Of a DNA stretch of 64,000 nt, positions 15,552 to 23,008 are shown piece by piece. The first letter of the stretch is position 1, and each line of letters begins with the position of its first letter. The position numbers and the translations under genes are program-made. The notes below the pieces were generated by a model. It was not told where the DNA came from, did no database searches, and was given only the letters and a program-made list of their open reading frames with translations. This stretch comes from Streptomyces filipinensis (GTDB taxonomy: Bacteria > Actinomycetota > Actinomycetes > Streptomycetales > Streptomycetaceae): the NCBI RefSeq assembly GCF_014649495.1, contig NZ_BMTD01000006.1:124001-188000 (forward strand). The letters run 5' to 3'.

Positions 15552-17227
15552 GCGCCGCCCGGTACACGGACCGGCCCTGGCTGGCCCTGCTCGACGACGC
15601 CCAGCGCGGTCCGGTCGACCCCGCCGACTCCCTCGTGCACGCCCTGCGGGCCGCCGTCGCCGAGGCGCCCGACCGCACCTTCCTCGCCTACTTCGACGCC
15701 CGGCTCAGCTACCGCGAGGCGGACGAGCTGAGCGACTCCGTCGCCGCCCACCTCGCCGCACGCGGGCTGGCGCGCGGCGACCGGGTGGCGGTGCTGCTGC
15801 AGAACACCCCGCACTTCGTGCTCGCCGTCCTCGGCGCCTGGAAGGCCGGCGCGACCGTCGTCCCGGTCAACCCCATGTACAAGTCGGGCGAGGTCGGGCA
15901 TGTCCTGCGGGACGGCGAGGTGGCCGCGCTGGTCTGCTCCGACCGGGCCTGGGAGTCGTATCTGCGCGCCACGGCCGCCGACTCGCCCGTGCGGATCGTC
16001 CTCACCGCGTGCGAGCTGGACTTCCAGACGCGCAACGACGCGCGCGTGCTCGGTTTCGAGCGGCTGCCGCAGGCGCCGGACGCCGACGACCTCGTGGCCG
16101 TCGCCCGCCAGGGCGGCAAGGCCCCCGAGGGTGGCGTCCCCGGCCCGGACGACGTCGCGCTGATCAGCTACACCTCCGGCACCAGCGGCACACCCAAGGG
16201 CGCCACCAACACCCACGGCAACATCATGCACAACGCCGAGCGGCAGCGGACCGGGCTCGCGCTGCCCGAGGCGCCCGTCTACTACGCGCTCGCGCCGCTG
16301 TTCCACATCACCGGCATGGTGTGCCAGTTCGCGGCCTGTCTGAACAGCGCGGGCACCCTGGTGCTCACCTACCGCTTCGAGCCCGCACTCGTCCTGGAGG
16401 CCTTCGCCGAGCACCGCCCGCACTACACGGTCGGCCCCTCCACCGCCTACATGGCGCTCGCCGCCCACCCGGACGCCGGCCCCGCGCACTTCGCCTCCTT
16501 CGTGAACCTGTCCTCCGGCGGCGCGCCCGTGCCGCCGGCCCTGGTGGAGAGGTTCCGCGACCGCTTCGGGCCGTACATCCGCGTCGGCTACGGCCTCACC
16601 GAGTGCTCCGGCCCCTGCGCCGCCGTCCCGCCCGGCCTGGAAGCGCCCGTGGACCCGGTCTCCGGGACGCTGTCGGTGGGCGTGCCCGGCGCCGACACGC
16701 TCGTCAGGATCGTGGACGAGGAGGGCGCGGAGGTGCCCTTCGGGGAGCAGGGCGAGATCGTCGTACGCGGGCCCCAGGTCATCCCCGGATACTGGCGGCG
16801 CCCGGACGCGACCGCCGAGACCTTCCCGGCGGGCGAGCTGCGCACCGGTGACATCGGCTTCATGGACGCCCAGGGCTGGCTGTACGTCGTGGACCGCAAG
16901 AAGGACATGATCAACGCGTCCGGCTTCAAGGTGTGGCCCCGTGAGGTCGAGGACGTGCTGTACACCCACCCGGCGGTGCGCGAGGCGGCCGTCGTCGGTG
17001 TCCCCGACGGCTATCGTGGCGAGACCGTCAAGGCCTATATCAGTCTGCGTCCGGGCGCCGACGCGGCCCCGGACGAACTCGCGGTGTACTGCAAGGAGAG
17101 ACTGGCCGCGTACAAGTACCCGCGCCAGGTGGAGATCCTGCCCGACCTGCCCAAGACGGCGAGTGGGAAGATCCTCCGTCGGGAACTGCGTTCCCGCGCG
17201 CACGACAACAGCAACGCCGGTCAGTAG
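15548..17227 (+). CDS. AMP-forming acyl-CoA synthetase
   Basis: A 559-residue ANL-superfamily enzyme that activates a carboxylic acid to its CoA thioester with ATP. Signatures are the P-loop-like SYTSGTSGTPKGA, YGLTECSGPC (A5), the hinge region ELRTGDIGFMDAQGWLYVVD, RKKDMI, and the catalytic Lys in PKTASGKILRREL near the C-terminus. The start GTG 15548 overlaps the SDR stop, indicating translational coupling. The long frame that continues upstream is a shadow of the SDR gene. The acid substrate is unknown; it occupies the position of LvaE in the proposed 4-hydroxyacyl-CoA pathway. Confidence 0.93.
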   Translation: MSAARYTDRPWLALLDDAQRGPVDPADSLVHALRAAVAEAPDRTFLAYFDARLSYREADELSDSVAAHLAARGLARGDRVAVLLQNTPHFVLAVLGAWKAGATVVPVNPMYKSGEVGHVLRDGEVAALVCSDRAWESYLRATAADSPVRIVLTACELDFQTRNDARVLGFERLPQAPDADDLVAVARQGGKAPEGGVPGPDDVALISYTSGTSGTPKGATNTHGNIMHNAERQRTGLALPEAPVYYALAPLFHITGMVCQFAACLNSAGTLVLTYRFEPALVLEAFAEHRPHYTVGPSTAYMALAAHPDAGPAHFASFVNLSSGGAPVPPALVERFRDRFGPYIRVGYGLTECSGPCAAVPPGLEAPVDPVSGTLSVGVPGADTLVRIVDEEGAEVPFGEQGEIVVRGPQVIPGYWRRPDATAETFPAGELRTGDIGFMDAQGWLYVVDRKKDMINASGFKVWPREVEDVLYTHPAVREAAVVGVPDGYRGETVKAYISLRPGADAAPDELAVYCKERLAAYKYPRQVEILPDLPKTASGKILRRELRSRAHDNSNAGQ

Positions 17228-17244
17228 GCGAAGAGGAAAGGCAG

Positions 17245-17847
17245 GTGGCGGCAGTGCCCAGGACGACGGACGGGGACGGGACGCCCGTTCCGCAGCGGCT
17301 GCTGGCCGCCGCCACCCGGCTCTTCGCCGAGCGCGGGTACGACCGCACCTCGGTGCAGGAGATCGTGGAGGCGGCCGGTGTCACCAAGGGGGCGCTGTAC
17401 CACTACTTCGGCTCCAAGGACGACCTCCTGCACGAGGTGTACGCGCGCGTGCTGCGTGTCCAGCAGGAGCGGCTCGACCACTTCGCCGGCATGGACGCCC
17501 CGGTGGACCAGCGGCTCAGAGGCGCCGCGGCGGACGTGGTCGTCACGACGATCGAGAACCTCGACGACGCGATGATCTTCTTCCGGTCCATGCACCATCT
17601 CAGCCCGGAGAAGAACAAGCAGGTCCGCGCCGAGCGCCGGCGCTACCACGAACGGTTCCGCGCGCTCATCGAGGAGGGCCAGAAGGAGGGCGTCTTCTCC
17701 ACGGCGACGCCGGCCGACCTGGTCGTGGACTACCACTTCGGTTCCGTCCACCACCTGTCCACCTGGTACCGCCCCGACGGCCCCCTCACCCCCCAGCAGG
17801 TCGCCGACCACCTCGCCGACCTGCTGCTGCGGGCGCTGCGGCCGTGA
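17245..17847 (+). CDS. TetR-family regulator of the acyl-CoA operons
   Basis: A 200-residue TetR protein. The HTH is TSVQEIVEAAGVTKGALYHY followed by FGSKDDLL (residues about 36-62), then a helical ligand domain containing FFRSMHHLSPEK. It is the third gene of the SDR/ligase operon, 17 bases after the ligase, with GAGGAAAGG before GTG 17245. It is the obvious candidate for binding the CCGACCGG palindromes in front of both convergent operons; a thioester produced by the pathway is a plausible ligand. It ends just before a long bidirectional hairpin terminator. Confidence 0.9.
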   Translation: MAAVPRTTDGDGTPVPQRLLAAATRLFAERGYDRTSVQEIVEAAGVTKGALYHYFGSKDDLLHEVYARVLRVQQERLDHFAGMDAPVDQRLRGAAADVVVTTIENLDDAMIFFRSMHHLSPEKNKQVRAERRRYHERFRALIEEGQKEGVFSTATPADLVVDYHFGSVHHLSTWYRPDGPLTPQQVADHLADLLLRALRP

Positions 17848-17855
17848 CGGCAACC

Positions 17856-17894
17856 GGGTGAGGGGCGGTCGCCCAGGGCGACCGCCCCTCACCC
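17856..17894. terminator. Bidirectional terminator between the two acyl-CoA operons
   Basis: GGGTGAGGGGCGGTCGCCC (17856-17874) is the exact reverse complement of 17876-17894, with a single central A; in practice a few base pairs would open to form the loop. It sits between the stop codons of the converging TetR and acyl-CoA dehydrogenase genes and should terminate both. Confidence 0.9.
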
Positions 17895-17902
17895 GCGCTC
17901 TC

Positions 17903-19117
17903 CTACAGGTACTTCTTCAGCTCCCGCCGCGCCAGTGACCGCTGGTGCACCTCGTCCGGGCCGTCGGCGAGCATCAGGGTGCGGGCGCTCGCGTACAGCT
18001 CGGCCAGCGGGAAGTCCTGGCTCACGCCACCCGCGCCGTGCAGCTGGATCGCGCGGTCCAGGATGCCGACCACCGCGCGCGGTGTGGCGATCTTGATGGC
18101 CTGGATCTCCGTGTGGGCGCCCTTGTTGCCGACGGTGTCCATCAGCCAGGCCGTCTTCAGCACCAGCAGGCGCAGCTGTTCGACGGTGACCCGGGCGTCG
18201 GCGATCCAGTTCTGGACCACTCCCTGCTGGGCGAGGGCCTTGCCGAAGGCCGTCCGGGACACCGCCCGCCGGCACATCAGCTCGATCGCCCGCTCGGCCA
18301 TGCCGATCAGCCGCATGCAGTGGTGGATACGGCCGGGGCCGAGGCGTGCCTGGGCGATGGCGAAGCCGCCGCCCTCCTCGCCGATCAGGTTGCTGACCGG
18401 CACCCGCGCGTGGTCGAAGACCACCTCGGCGTGGCCGCCGTGGGAGTGGTCCTCGTAGCCGAAGACCTGCATCGCGCGCCGGATGGTGACGCCCGGCGTG
18501 TCGCGCGGCACCAGGACCATCGACTGCTGCCGGCGGATGTCGGCGCCGTCCGGGTCCGTCTTGCCCATCACGATGAAGATCGCGCACTCCGGGTTCATCG
18601 CGCCGGAGATGTACCACTTGCGGCCGGTGATGACGTACTCGTCGCCGTCCCGCTCGATGTGCGTGGTGATGTTGGTGGCGTCCGAGGAGGCCACCTCCGG
18701 CTCGGTCATCGCGAACGCCGAGCGGATCTCCCCGGCCAGCAGCGGCTCCAGCCACTGCTTCTTCTGCTGCTCGTTGCCGAACTGCGCCAGCACCTCCATG
18801 TTCCCGGTGTCCGGCGCCGCGCAGTTCGTCGCGGTGGGCGCGAGATGCGGGGAGCGGCCGGTGATCTCGGCGAGCGGCGCGTACTGGAGGTTCGTCAGCC
18901 CGGCGCCGTGCTCGGCGTCGGGAAGGAAGAGGTTCCACAGGCCCTGCCTGCGGGCCTCGGCCTTCAGCTCCGCCACCACGGCCGGGGTGTCCCACGGGGA
19001 GGCCAGCGCGGCACGCTGCTCCTCCGCCACCGCCTCCGCCGGGTACACGTGCTCGTCCATGAAGGCCAGGAGCCTGGCGCGGAGTTCCTCGGTGCGGGCG
19101 TCGAACGCGAAGTCCAT
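17903..19117 (-). CDS. ACAD10/11-type acyl-CoA dehydrogenase
   Basis: A 404-residue acyl-CoA dehydrogenase of the subgroup related to human ACAD10/ACAD11. Typical features are AMTEPEVASSDATNI, the Trp-containing ITGRKWYISGA, TAFGKALAQQGVVQNW, QLHGAGGVSQDFPLA, and a C-terminal LADGPDEVH in place of the YEGTS catalytic segment of normal family members, so an Asp stands where most have the catalytic Glu. This substitution and the adjacent APH-type kinase gene (6 bases upstream) reproduce as two genes the kinase-dehydrogenase fusion of ACAD10/11, which handles 4-hydroxyacyl-CoAs via 4-phosphorylation. Confidence 0.92.
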   Translation of the reverse strand: MDFAFDARTEELRARLLAFMDEHVYPAEAVAEEQRAALASPWDTPAVVAELKAEARRQGLWNLFLPDAEHGAGLTNLQYAPLAEITGRSPHLAPTATNCAAPDTGNMEVLAQFGNEQQKKQWLEPLLAGEIRSAFAMTEPEVASSDATNITTHIERDGDEYVITGRKWYISGAMNPECAIFIVMGKTDPDGADIRRQQSMVLVPRDTPGVTIRRAMQVFGYEDHSHGGHAEVVFDHARVPVSNLIGEEGGGFAIAQARLGPGRIHHCMRLIGMAERAIELMCRRAVSRTAFGKALAQQGVVQNWIADARVTVEQLRLLVLKTAWLMDTVGNKGAHTEIQAIKIATPRAVVGILDRAIQLHGAGGVSQDFPLAELYASARTLMLADGPDEVHQRSLARRELKKYL

Positions 19118-19123
19118 GACCGG

Positions 19124-20146
19124 TCAGCCTTCCTGAAGAGTGGTCAGTCCGTGGTCGATGAAGACGGGGACGAGGTCGCCGATCCGGTCGAAGCCCTGTC
19201 CGACCGTCTGGCCGAGGGTGTACCGGTAGTGGATCCCCTCCAGGATCACGGCGAGCTTGAACCAGGCGAACGCCTCGTACCAGGCGACGGCCGAGACGTC
19301 ACGGCCCGAGCGTGCGGCGTAGCGCTCGATCAGCTCCTGCGGGGAGGGGTGCCCCGGTGCCTCGGCGGTCGTGGAGACGGGGGAATCGGGCATGCCGAGC
19401 GGGCGGCTGTACATCACCAGCAGGCCCAGGTCGGTCAGCGGATCGCCGAGGGTCGACATCTCCCAGTCGAGGATCGCCTTGATCGTGTCGTCGTCGCCGA
19501 TCAGGACGTTGTCGAGCCGGTAGTCGCCGTGGACGACGGCCGGGGCGGGCGAGACGGGCAGGGACCGGCCGAGCGCCGCGTGCAGTTCGTCGATGCCGCC
19601 CAGCTCACGGTTGCGGGAGGCGTCCAGCTGCTTGCCCCAGCGGCGCAGCTGCCGGTCCAGGAAGCCCTCGGGCCGGCCGAAGTCCGCAAGGCCCACCCCG
19701 GCGGGGTCGACCGCGTGCAGCTCGACCAGCGTGTCCACCAGGGACAGCACCGCGTTCCGGGTGCGCTCGGCACCCAGGGGGGCGAGCTGCTGGGCGGTGC
19801 GGTAGGGGGTGCCGTCGACGAACTCCATCACGTAGAACGGCGCCCCGAGCACCTCCTCGTCCTCGCACAGCACCACCGGACGCGGCACCGGTACGGAGGT
19901 CGGGTGCAGGGCGCTGATCACACGGTGCTCGCGCTTCATGTCGTGCGCGGTGGCCAGGACATGGCCGAGCGGGGGCCGGCGCACGACCCACTTCGAGGTG
20001 CCGTCGGAGACCGCGTAGGTGAGGTTCGACCGTCCGCCCTCGATCAGCCGGCCGGTCAGGGGGCCGGTCACCAGACCGGGGCGCTCGCGCTGCAGCAGGG
20101 CACGCAGCCGGTCCAGGTCGAGTCCGGGCGGGTGGTCGGCGCTCAT
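19124..20146 (-). CDS. APH-family (LvaA/ACAD10-like) acyl kinase
   Basis: A 340-residue phosphotransferase of the aminoglycoside phosphotransferase fold. Kinase motifs are GGRSNLTYAV, the ATP-binding VVRRP, the hinge FYVMEFVDG, the catalytic loop HGDYRLDNVL and the metal-binding ILDWEMSTLGDPLTDLG. Because it is in an operon with an ACAD10/11-type dehydrogenase it is much more likely to phosphorylate a hydroxyacyl-CoA than an antibiotic; LvaA of Pseudomonas and the N-terminal domain of ACAD10/11 are the models. The start ATG 20146 lies about 40 bases from a perfect palindromic operator at 20190. Confidence 0.9.
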   Translation of the reverse strand: MSADHPPGLDLDRLRALLQRERPGLVTGPLTGRLIEGGRSNLTYAVSDGTSKWVVRRPPLGHVLATAHDMKREHRVISALHPTSVPVPRPVVLCEDEEVLGAPFYVMEFVDGTPYRTAQQLAPLGAERTRNAVLSLVDTLVELHAVDPAGVGLADFGRPEGFLDRQLRRWGKQLDASRNRELGGIDELHAALGRSLPVSPAPAVVHGDYRLDNVLIGDDDTIKAILDWEMSTLGDPLTDLGLLVMYSRPLGMPDSPVSTTAEAPGHPSPQELIERYAARSGRDVSAVAWYEAFAWFKLAVILEGIHYRYTLGQTVGQGFDRIGDLVPVFIDHGLTTLQEG

Positions 20147-20186
20147 ACATCACTCCTACGAACGGGTGAACAGGACCCGACCCATG

Positions 20187-20206
20187 ATGCCGACCGGTCG
20201 GTATGT
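20187..20206. promoter_or_regulatory. Candidate TetR operator 2, upstream of the kinase/dehydrogenase operon
   Basis: CCGACCGGTCGG (20190-20201) is a perfect 12-base palindrome, extended by AT and AT at one base further out (ATGCCGACCGGTCGGTAT). It is 44 bases upstream of the kinase gene and shares CCGACCGGT with the site at 14707-14726. Binding by the TetR at 17245 is inferred. Confidence 0.6.
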
Positions 20207-20264
20207 CGTCCAGTGTGTCTGCCCAAGAGGAGGTGAAACGTGACCGGAGCCACGATAAGGCCGA

Positions 20265-20294
20265 CGGCTCCCCGGTGCGCCGCCCGGGGAGCCG
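20265..20294. terminator. Hairpin downstream of the histidine-rich protein gene
   Basis: CGGCTCCCCGG (20265-20275) pairs with CCGGGGAGCCG (20284-20294) around an 8-base loop. It is 22 bases beyond the stop of the leftward histidine-rich gene and probably terminates it. Confidence 0.65.
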
Positions 20295-20316
20295 CCGGCC
20301 CGTGCTGTGCGGTCGG

Positions 20317-20616
20317 TCAGTGGTCGTCCCAGTGACCTTCGTGCTCGGCGTGCCGGTGTCCGTCGTGCAGATAGTCGACATGGTCGCCGTGCGGCACCTG
20401 GGCGTGTCCGCACTCGTCGTAGTGCACGTGCTCGTGGCCCTCGTGGACGGTGTGCCCGGCCGGCTCGCACTCGTCCCAGTGGCCGTCGTGCTCGCGGTGC
20501 AGGTGCCCGTCGTGCGCGTAGTCCAGGTGGTCGCCGTGCGCCACGGCGTTGTGCCCGCAGCCCGGACCGTGGCTGTGCGTGCCGTGTGCGGTGTGTTCCT
20601 GGTGAAGGGTGGTCAT
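20317..20616 (-). CDS. Histidine-rich, internally repeated putative metal-binding protein
   Basis: A 99-residue protein of which 27 residues are His, the rest being mostly Asp, Glu, Gly and a few Cys. Two tandem units are visible: HGDHLDYAHDGHLHREHDGH and HGDHVDYLHDGHRHAEHEGH, each followed by a W and acidic residues. There is no signal peptide or membrane helix. Such composition suggests chelation or storage of Zn, Ni, Co or Cu in the cytoplasm. The start ATG 20616 is supported by GGTGAG five bases upstream; GTG 20625 is an alternative. A metal transporter is not adjacent. No metal-regulator box was recognised upstream. Confidence 0.85.
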   Translation of the reverse strand: MTTLHQEHTAHGTHSHGPGCGHNAVAHGDHLDYAHDGHLHREHDGHWDECEPAGHTVHEGHEHVHYDECGHAQVPHGDHVDYLHDGHRHAEHEGHWDDH

Positions 20617-20761
20617 GGTGCTCACCTTCGGTACGGATGGCGGGGTACGGGGGTGTGCGGCGGGGTACGGAGGTGTGGCGACGGACAGGCTACGCGCGCG
20701 AACGGCGCATATCGGTACATACCGGTTGCGTGGCGCACGAGTACCCCGGAGGGTCTAGGGC

Positions 20762-21724
20762 ATGAAGGCCATCAGCTACCGCCACTACGGCGGCCCCGAC
20801 GTGCTGGAGTACGGCGAGGTGCGCGACCCGAAGGTCGGCCCGGACCAGGTGCTGGTCAAGGTTCGCGCGGCGGCCGTCAACCCGGTCGACTGGAAGTGCC
20901 GGGAGGGCCATCTCGACGCGGTTCTCGACGCGGTCTTCCCAGTGATCCCCGGCTGGGACGTCAGCGGGGTCGTCGTCCGGCCCGGCGCCGCGGTCACGGA
21001 GTTCGCCGCCGGCGACGAGGTCATCGGCTACTGCCGCGAGGACTTCCTGTCCCGCGGCACCTTCGCCGAGTACGTCGCCGCGCCCGTGCGCACGCTGGCC
21101 CGCAAGCCGCGCACCCTGTCCTTCGAGGAGGCCGCCGGCCTCCCGCTCGCCGGCCTCACCGCCTACCAGGTGCTCGTCGGGGCGCTGGAGGTCGGGCGAG
21201 GCGAGACCCTGCTGGTGCACGCGGCGGCCGGCGGGGTCGGCTCGCTCGCCGTCCAGATCGCCGCCCACCTCGGCGCCCGGGTCATCGGTACGGCGAGCGA
21301 GTCGAACCACGCGTACGTGCGCGGTCTCGGCGGCGAGCCGGTGACCTACGGCGAGGGCCTAGCCGGGCGGGTGCGCGGGCTCGCCCCGCAGGGCGTGGAC
21401 GCGGTCTTCGACACCGTCGGCGGCGACACCCTGAAGACCTCGGCGAACCTGCTCGCCCCGGAGGGCCGGCTGGCCTCGATCGCCGACCCGGAGGTGGTGG
21501 GCTACGGCGGGCGCTACTGCTTCGTCCGCCCGGACCCCGAGGACCTCGCCGAGCTGGTCCGGCTGGCCGAGGCGGGGGTGGTCTCCGTGCACGTCCAGGA
21601 GAGCTTCCCGCTGGAGCGGACGGCGGACGCGCACCGGCTGAACCAGGAGGGCCGCACCCGGGGGAAGATCGTGGTCACGGTGGACCGGGAGTCCGAAGAG
21701 GGCGCGGCGGGCGCGGCGGGCTAG
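20762..21724 (+). CDS. NADP-dependent oxidoreductase, quinone reductase/MDR family
   Basis: A 320-residue medium-chain dehydrogenase/reductase. The N-terminal GroES-like domain reads VRAAAVNPVDWKCREG, the nucleotide site is HAAAGGVGSLAVQIA (residues about 155-170), and DAVFDTVGGDTL follows. The zinc ligands of alcohol dehydrogenases are missing, which places it with zinc-independent quinone oxidoreductases and enoyl reductases. The tail after residue 300 is Ala/Gly-rich and variable. It is divergent from the histidine-rich protein gene. A CGGTA-CA-TACCG inverted repeat at 20713-20724 precedes it and could be an operator. Confidence 0.9.
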   Translation: MKAISYRHYGGPDVLEYGEVRDPKVGPDQVLVKVRAAAVNPVDWKCREGHLDAVLDAVFPVIPGWDVSGVVVRPGAAVTEFAAGDEVIGYCREDFLSRGTFAEYVAAPVRTLARKPRTLSFEEAAGLPLAGLTAYQVLVGALEVGRGETLLVHAAAGGVGSLAVQIAAHLGARVIGTASESNHAYVRGLGGEPVTYGEGLAGRVRGLAPQGVDAVFDTVGGDTLKTSANLLAPEGRLASIADPEVVGYGGRYCFVRPDPEDLAELVRLAEAGVVSVHVQESFPLERTADAHRLNQEGRTRGKIVVTVDRESEEGAAGAAG

Positions 21725-21728
21725 CCGG

Positions 21729-22055
21729 CTAGGCGACGAGTACGGCGGCGCAGACCGCCAGCGCCACCGTGCACAGCACCGCCGTCGTCGCCTGCCGGGG
21801 CACCAGCGCGGGCGGCCGCGCCCCGGAGGCCAGGGTGCGGATCCGCCGGTGGGCCACCCACAGGAACCCCAGCCACAGCGCACAGCACACCGCGCACCCG
21901 ACGGCCCCGGCGGTCGAGGCCCGGCCGTGCAGCGCGGTCTTCACGGCCAGTACGGCCGCCACGGTCGCCGAGAGCGTCGTACGGCGCCAGGCCAGCCGGG
22001 TGCGCTCGGGCTGCAGTCCGGGGTCCCGGTCCACGGGCCCCGGCGCGGGGCTCAC
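21729..22055 (-). CDS. DUF202 membrane protein (second of pair)
   Basis: A 108-residue protein with three hydrophobic helices after a short polar segment. The pattern LQPERTRLAWRRTTLSATV is the DUF202 signature (ER-T-LAW-RT). Start GTG 22055 shares the sequence GTGA with the stop of the upstream DUF202 gene, indicating translational coupling; ATG 22064 would be a slightly longer alternative. Function of the family is unknown; paired DUF202 genes are common in actinobacteria. It converges on the oxidoreductase gene with a gap of only four bases. Confidence 0.83.
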   Translation of the reverse strand: MSPAPGPVDRDPGLQPERTRLAWRRTTLSATVAAVLAVKTALHGRASTAGAVGCAVCCALWLGFLWVAHRRIRTLASGARPPALVPRQATTAVLCTVALAVCAAVLVA

Positions 22056-22444
22056 CCCGCCCATCCGACCAGCACCACCACGACCATCGCCACGGCCACT
22101 ATCGCGACGACCAGGCTCAGCAGTGCCGGGAACCGGGACGCGGGCAGGTCCTCGCCGCGCCGGATCGCCCGCTCGCAGCGCACCCAGTGGTTCACCGCGC
22201 GCAGCGAGCACAGCACACCGGCTCCGAGCAGCGCGAGCGCGAGACCGACCCGCCAGGCCCAGCGCAGGTCCGGCAGGAACTGGTCCACCGCGAACCCGCC
22301 GCCGATCAGCGCGAGCGCGGTGCGCAGCCAGGCGAGGAAGGTGCGCTCGTTGGCCAGCGAGAACCGGTAGTCGGGCGTGCCACCCTCGTCGCGCACCTGC
22401 TCAGGCGCGAACCACAGCCGGACGTTCCTCACGAAGTCGCTCAC
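22052..22444 (-). CDS. DUF202 / YidH-like membrane protein (first of pair)
   Basis: A 130-residue protein with three predicted membrane helices and the DUF202 motif FSLANERTFLAWLRTALAL followed by IGGGFAVDQFLPD, as in E. coli YidH. It is 21 bases downstream of the NUDIX gene's stop in the same direction and is coupled to a second DUF202 gene by a 4-base overlap. No biochemical role is known for the family. Confidence 0.88.
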   Translation of the reverse strand: MSDFVRNVRLWFAPEQVRDEGGTPDYRFSLANERTFLAWLRTALALIGGGFAVDQFLPDLRWAWRVGLALALLGAGVLCSLRAVNHWVRCERAIRRGEDLPASRFPALLSLVVAIVAVAMVVVVLVGWAG

Positions 22445-22465
22445 GCCGCCGACCCTACCGGCGCC

Positions 22466-22981
22466 TCACCGGCCGCTTCGGAACGCCTTCAGCCGCTCGT
22501 ACGCGGCCAGCCCGTCCGGCACCCACTCCCAGGTGCCGAGCCGCCGCTCGACCTCCTCACCGGGCAGGAAGTCATGCCACTGGACCTCCTCGGCCTGGGG
22601 GTTCACGGGCAGCTCGCAGCGCACCTCGTACACCGCGGACCACCAGCTGTTCCCGGCCCCGTCGTCGTACAGGAACTTGAAGAGGAAGGCCGGCTGCGGC
22701 AGTCCGCGTACGCCCAGTTCCTCCTCGGCCTCCCGCAGGGCCGCTTCGTCGTAGGACTCGCCCGCTCCGACCACCCCGCCGACGAACATGTCGTACAGGG
22801 CCGGGAAGACCAGCTTGGTGGCGGTGCGCCGGTGCACGAAGAGCCGGCCGGCCGCATCTTGGGCCTGGATGAACACGCAGCGGTGGCGCAGGCCCTTCGC
22901 ATACGCCTCGCCGCGCGGGTGCCGGCCGACGACCTGGTCGTTCTCGTCGACGATGTCGAGGATTTCGTCCGCGGGGTTCAT
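22466..22981 (-). CDS. NUDIX hydrolase, YfcD-like
   Basis: A 171-residue NUDIX protein. The nudix box is complete: GVVGAGESYDEAALREAEEE followed by LGV (GX5EX7REUXEEXGU). The N-terminus, EILDIVDENDQVVGRHPRGE and the HRCVFIQ segment, is as in YfcD and isopentenyl-diphosphate isomerase-like NUDIX proteins; the catalytic Cys/Glu set of IDI is not complete, so hydrolysis of a nucleoside-diphosphate-linked substrate is more likely. Start ATG 22981 (MNPADE). It lies 27 bases downstream of the DMT gene. Confidence 0.9.
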   Translation of the reverse strand: MNPADEILDIVDENDQVVGRHPRGEAYAKGLRHRCVFIQAQDAAGRLFVHRRTATKLVFPALYDMFVGGVVGAGESYDEAALREAEEELGVRGLPQPAFLFKFLYDDGAGNSWWSAVYEVRCELPVNPQAEEVQWHDFLPGEEVERRLGTWEWVPDGLAAYERLKAFRSGR

Positions 22982-23008
22982 GGCCCCATCCAAGCAGGCG
23001 ACCGCTGC

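Noticed and set aside
19124..20146. Aminoglycoside resistance phosphotransferase
   Set aside because: Fold motifs fit APH, but operon partnership with an ACAD10/11-type dehydrogenase and absence of resistance context favour an acyl-CoA kinase.
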